In this document: piece after piece, positions 62,197-64,000 of the stretch
How positions within the stretch are numbered: the stretch's first letter is position 1
Layout: each line of letters opens with the position of its first letter
DNA from: Euzebya tangerina
Lineage (GTDB): Bacteria > Actinomycetota > Nitriliruptoria > Euzebyales > Euzebyaceae
Assembly (NCBI RefSeq): GCF_003074135.1
Contig: NZ_PPDK01000005.1
Span: 51,493 to 115,492, forward strand
Length of the DNA stretch: 64,000 nt
Direction: 5' to 3'
Notes under the pieces: model-generated
What the model was told of the DNA's origin: nothing
Databases searched by the model: none
The model's input: the letters and a program-made list of their open reading frames with translations, nothing else
Made by a program: the position numbers and the translations under genes

Positions 62197-63231
62197 TCAC
62201 GGAACCAGCACGAGCTTGCCCACGAAGTCCTTCTCGAGGAAGCGTGCCTGGGCCCGAGCGATGTCGGTCAGAGAGAAGGACTCGGCGACGACCGGGGCGA
62301 TGCCCCCCTGGACCGCGATCCGGGCCAACTCCGCGAAGTCGGCCGGAGTGTGCATGGTCGAGCCGATCAGGGTCCGATGGTGGAGATAGAGCCGCCGGAG
62401 GTCCAGCGGTACAACCGGCCCCGCGATGGCGCCCGCCGTGACCAGGCGGCCACCGTCTCGCAGACGATCGACCGCAGCCCCGAACTCCTCCCCACCGACG
62501 ACATCGACCACCACGTCCACGAGTTCAACGGCGGCGAGTGAGTCGGCGCCCCGGAGTGAGACTTCGTCGGCCCCGGCCGCTTTGACCACGTCCTGCTTGC
62601 CATCACTGGTCCGGGCGACGACCCGGCAGCCCCGGTCGGCCAGGAGTTGGACCGCGGCCATTCCGACACCACCGGATGCGCCCGTGACCAGCACCCGCTC
62701 ACCGGCGGCACAGCCGGCCCGGTTGATCATGCCCAACGCGGTTCCGTAGGCGGTGGGCACACATGACAGTTGGGCATCCGACAGGGGGGAGCCGGTCATG
62801 TCGTGCAGTTGCGCCTCAGCGCAGGCGTGGAACTCCGCGAAGCCCCCGTCGACCTCGCTGCCGACGATCTCGGCAGGCCGGTCGTCCTCGTAGCGGACCG
62901 CGGAGTCGACCAGGACCCGCCGGTCCAGCCAACGCTCAGGCACGTCCTGGCCGACGCTGTCGATGTAGCCCACGACATCGATCCCCTGGATGCGCGGGAA
63001 GTCCAACGGCACGCCACGCCATCCCGCGACCGCATCCGGATCCCCGGCCGTCCCGTAGGCGCCTTCTCTCGACCAGATGTCGGTGTTGTTGATGGCGGCT
63101 GCGGCGACCCGGACCACGACGTGACCTGGTTCCGCGACAGGGCGGGGCCAGTCCGTGCGAACCTCGATCTGGTCAGGGCCGCCGTGCCCCATGGTGACGG
63201 CTGCGGTCATCGTCCCGGTCTGCTTGGCCAT
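62197..63231 (-). CDS. Medium-chain dehydrogenase/quinone oxidoreductase (MDR family)
   Basis: A 344-residue MDR protein. A GroES-like N-terminus (AAAINNTDIWSREGAYG) is followed by a Rossmann fold with VLVTGASGGVGMAAVQLLAD. The catalytic zinc Cys/His and the structural four-Cys lobe are absent, so it is a quinone-oxidoreductase-like enzyme that reduces enones or quinones with NAD(P)H. Substrate unknown. The ATG at 63231 (MAKQTGTM) is chosen over an upstream extension. Confidence 0.85.
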   Translation of the reverse strand: MAKQTGTMTAAVTMGHGGPDQIEVRTDWPRPVAEPGHVVVRVAAAAINNTDIWSREGAYGTAGDPDAVAGWRGVPLDFPRIQGIDVVGYIDSVGQDVPERWLDRRVLVDSAVRYEDDRPAEIVGSEVDGGFAEFHACAEAQLHDMTGSPLSDAQLSCVPTAYGTALGMINRAGCAAGERVLVTGASGGVGMAAVQLLADRGCRVVARTSDGKQDVVKAAGADEVSLRGADSLAAVELVDVVVDVVGGEEFGAAVDRLRDGGRLVTAGAIAGPVVPLDLRRLYLHHRTLIGSTMHTPADFAELARIAVQGGIAPVVAESFSLTDIARAQARFLEKDFVGKLVLVP

Positions 63232-63298
63232 GCGGCAACCCTCGCACACGGGCGCCGCCCGATCACGCCACGTGCCGGGGTTACGCTGATCCGCGCGC

Positions 63299-63655
63299 AT
63301 GGCTACCTATCACGTCAACAGACCCGCGGTTGACAAGGCGCGTGCCATGATCGATGCCCGCCAGTACGTCCTCGAGTCGGACTGGGGTCGATCGCAGCCC
63401 GAGGCGGAGGCGGAGAACGAGTTCCTCGACCGTCACGACTGGGACAGCTACGCCGCGTGGCACTTGGGCCTCACCGAGGGAGCGACCGAGCAGACCAAGG
63501 CACGGTACGGCTTCGTCTACGGGGACTTCAGGCGTGTGCACCGCATGGGATTGGTGGCCTGCCGCTACCGCGCCGCCCAGTGGCACCACAAGTCGATCGA
63601 ACTGGCCGCCCACGACCTGCTGCAGCACCTGGACGCCACGGCGTACGGCGCCTGA
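63299..63655 (+). CDS. Small hypothetical protein, 118 residues
   Basis: A soluble protein with several Trp and His residues (DWDSYAAWHLGLTEGATEQT, QWHHKSIELAAHDLL). The spacing of DxxxWH...H...HH could suit metal binding, though no known motif is complete. It is divergent from the MDR gene. Codon use is normal. No family is recognised; similar short proteins of unknown function occur widely in actinobacteria. Confidence 0.7.
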   Translation: MATYHVNRPAVDKARAMIDARQYVLESDWGRSQPEAEAENEFLDRHDWDSYAAWHLGLTEGATEQTKARYGFVYGDFRRVHRMGLVACRYRAAQWHHKSIELAAHDLLQHLDATAYGA

Positions 63656-63673
63656 CCGGAGCCTTCTCTCTCC

Positions 63674-63711
63674 CCGGCCGGTTTGGAACTTCGTGAGCCC
63701 CGACCGGCCGG
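63674..63711. terminator. Hairpin after the 118-residue gene
   Basis: CCGGCCGGT (63674-63682) pairs with ACCGGCCGG (63703-63711) around a 20-base loop, 19 bases beyond the + strand stop. No U-tract. It may serve as a bidirectional terminator with tuf. Confidence 0.45.
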
Positions 63712-63780
63712 TGCCCGACTGAGCGGGAGTGGAGGGTCTGGCGGAGGGAGGGACCGGTGGTCCTCAAGGCGCGGAAGCTC

Positions 63781-63823
63781 AAAAGCCCATGCTGGAGCGC
63801 CCAGGATCACCGGGCCCGACCGC
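63781..63823 (-). terminator. Possible terminator of tuf
   Basis: On the minus strand a GGGCCC...GGGC region is followed by GGGCTTTTGAG, giving short GC stems ahead of TTTT, about 22 bases after the tuf stop. The stem is interrupted, so confidence is low. Confidence 0.35.
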
Positions 63824-63844
63824 AGCCAGACCCGGAACCAGAGC

Positions 63845-64000
63845 TACTCCAGGATCTTGGTGACCCGGCCGGCCCCAACGGTGCGGCCACCCTCACGGAT
63901 AGCAAACCGCTGACCCTCATCCAACGCGATGGGCTGGATCAACTCCACCGTCATCTCGGTGTTATCACCCGGCATCACCATCTCAGTGCCACCCGGCAAC
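63845..64000 (-). CDS. tuf: Elongation factor Tu, C-terminal fragment (5' part beyond window)
   Basis: The last 52 codons are present. Translation gives [15 protein letters not shown], then [20 protein letters not shown] and [14 protein letters not shown], the standard domain III end of EF-Tu. EF-Tu delivers aminoacyl-tRNA to the ribosome. The N-terminal GTPase domain lies beyond base 64000. Position fits tuf-tRNA-Trp-secE order broadly, although 7 kb of other genes intervene. Confidence 0.97.

Overview
The window comes from a high-GC actinobacterium. Nearly every gene shows strong G/C third-position bias, several genes start with GTG or TTG, four candidate DtxR/IdeR iron boxes are visible, and three secreted proteins carry CWB2 (cell wall binding repeat 2) modules. 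The CWB2 abundance would fit a deep-branching class such as Nitriliruptoria (Euzebya-like); that placement is inference only.

Layout. (1) 1-3.5 kb: coxM-coxS-coxL of a form I aerobic CO dehydrogenase, with coxL running off the left edge. The maturation pair coxD/coxE lies apart at 31.1-33.2 kb. (2) 3.7-21.5 kb: metal-handling region. It holds an FAD protein, a YbtP/YbtQ/YbtX-like metallophore uptake set (two fused ABC half-transporters plus an MFS protein), a DUF2470-SIP fusion, a relict siderophore ATPase gene beside a VapBC pair, a secreted penicillin-acylase-like protein with CWB2 repeats, a PucR-type regulator, a 70-aa zinc-ribbon-like protein, a dps-fur operon and a second siderophore-interacting protein. 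(3) 21.5-31 kb: one tightly overlapping minus-strand operon, efeO-efeB-fbpA-fbpB-fbpC followed by two membrane glycosyltransferase genes, with an IdeR-like box upstream. No EfeU permease is present, so the ABC importer may take its place. (4) 33.2-34.5 kb: an ArsR/SRPBCC pair.

(5) 34.7-58 kb: the transcription/translation block on the minus strand: tRNA-Trp, secE, nusG, rplK, rplA, then a ~10 kb intrusion, then rplJ, rplL, rpoB, rpoC. The intrusion (44.2-54.2 kb) contains two methyltransferases, a serine hydrolase, a flavoprotein disulfide reductase, two more CWB2 proteins and a repeat-rich intergenic stretch. infC lies further upstream at 57.6-58.1 kb without rpmI/rplT. (6) 58.3-64 kb: a large membrane alpha/beta-hydrolase, an AraC-type regulator divergent from a DUF2000 protein, a zinc-less alcohol-dehydrogenase-like oxidoreductase, a small conserved-looking protein, and the 3' end of tuf at the right edge.

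The main theme outside the housekeeping block is iron (perhaps also zinc) acquisition and storage under at least two regulatory signatures: IdeR-like boxes, and other short palindromes that could be Fur/Zur-family or ArsR operators. The three CWB2 proteins carry unrelated modules (Ntn acylase, beta-propeller, class A beta-lactamase-like), which suggests one shared cell-wall anchoring device. Most long reading frames opposite the real genes are composition artefacts and are omitted.
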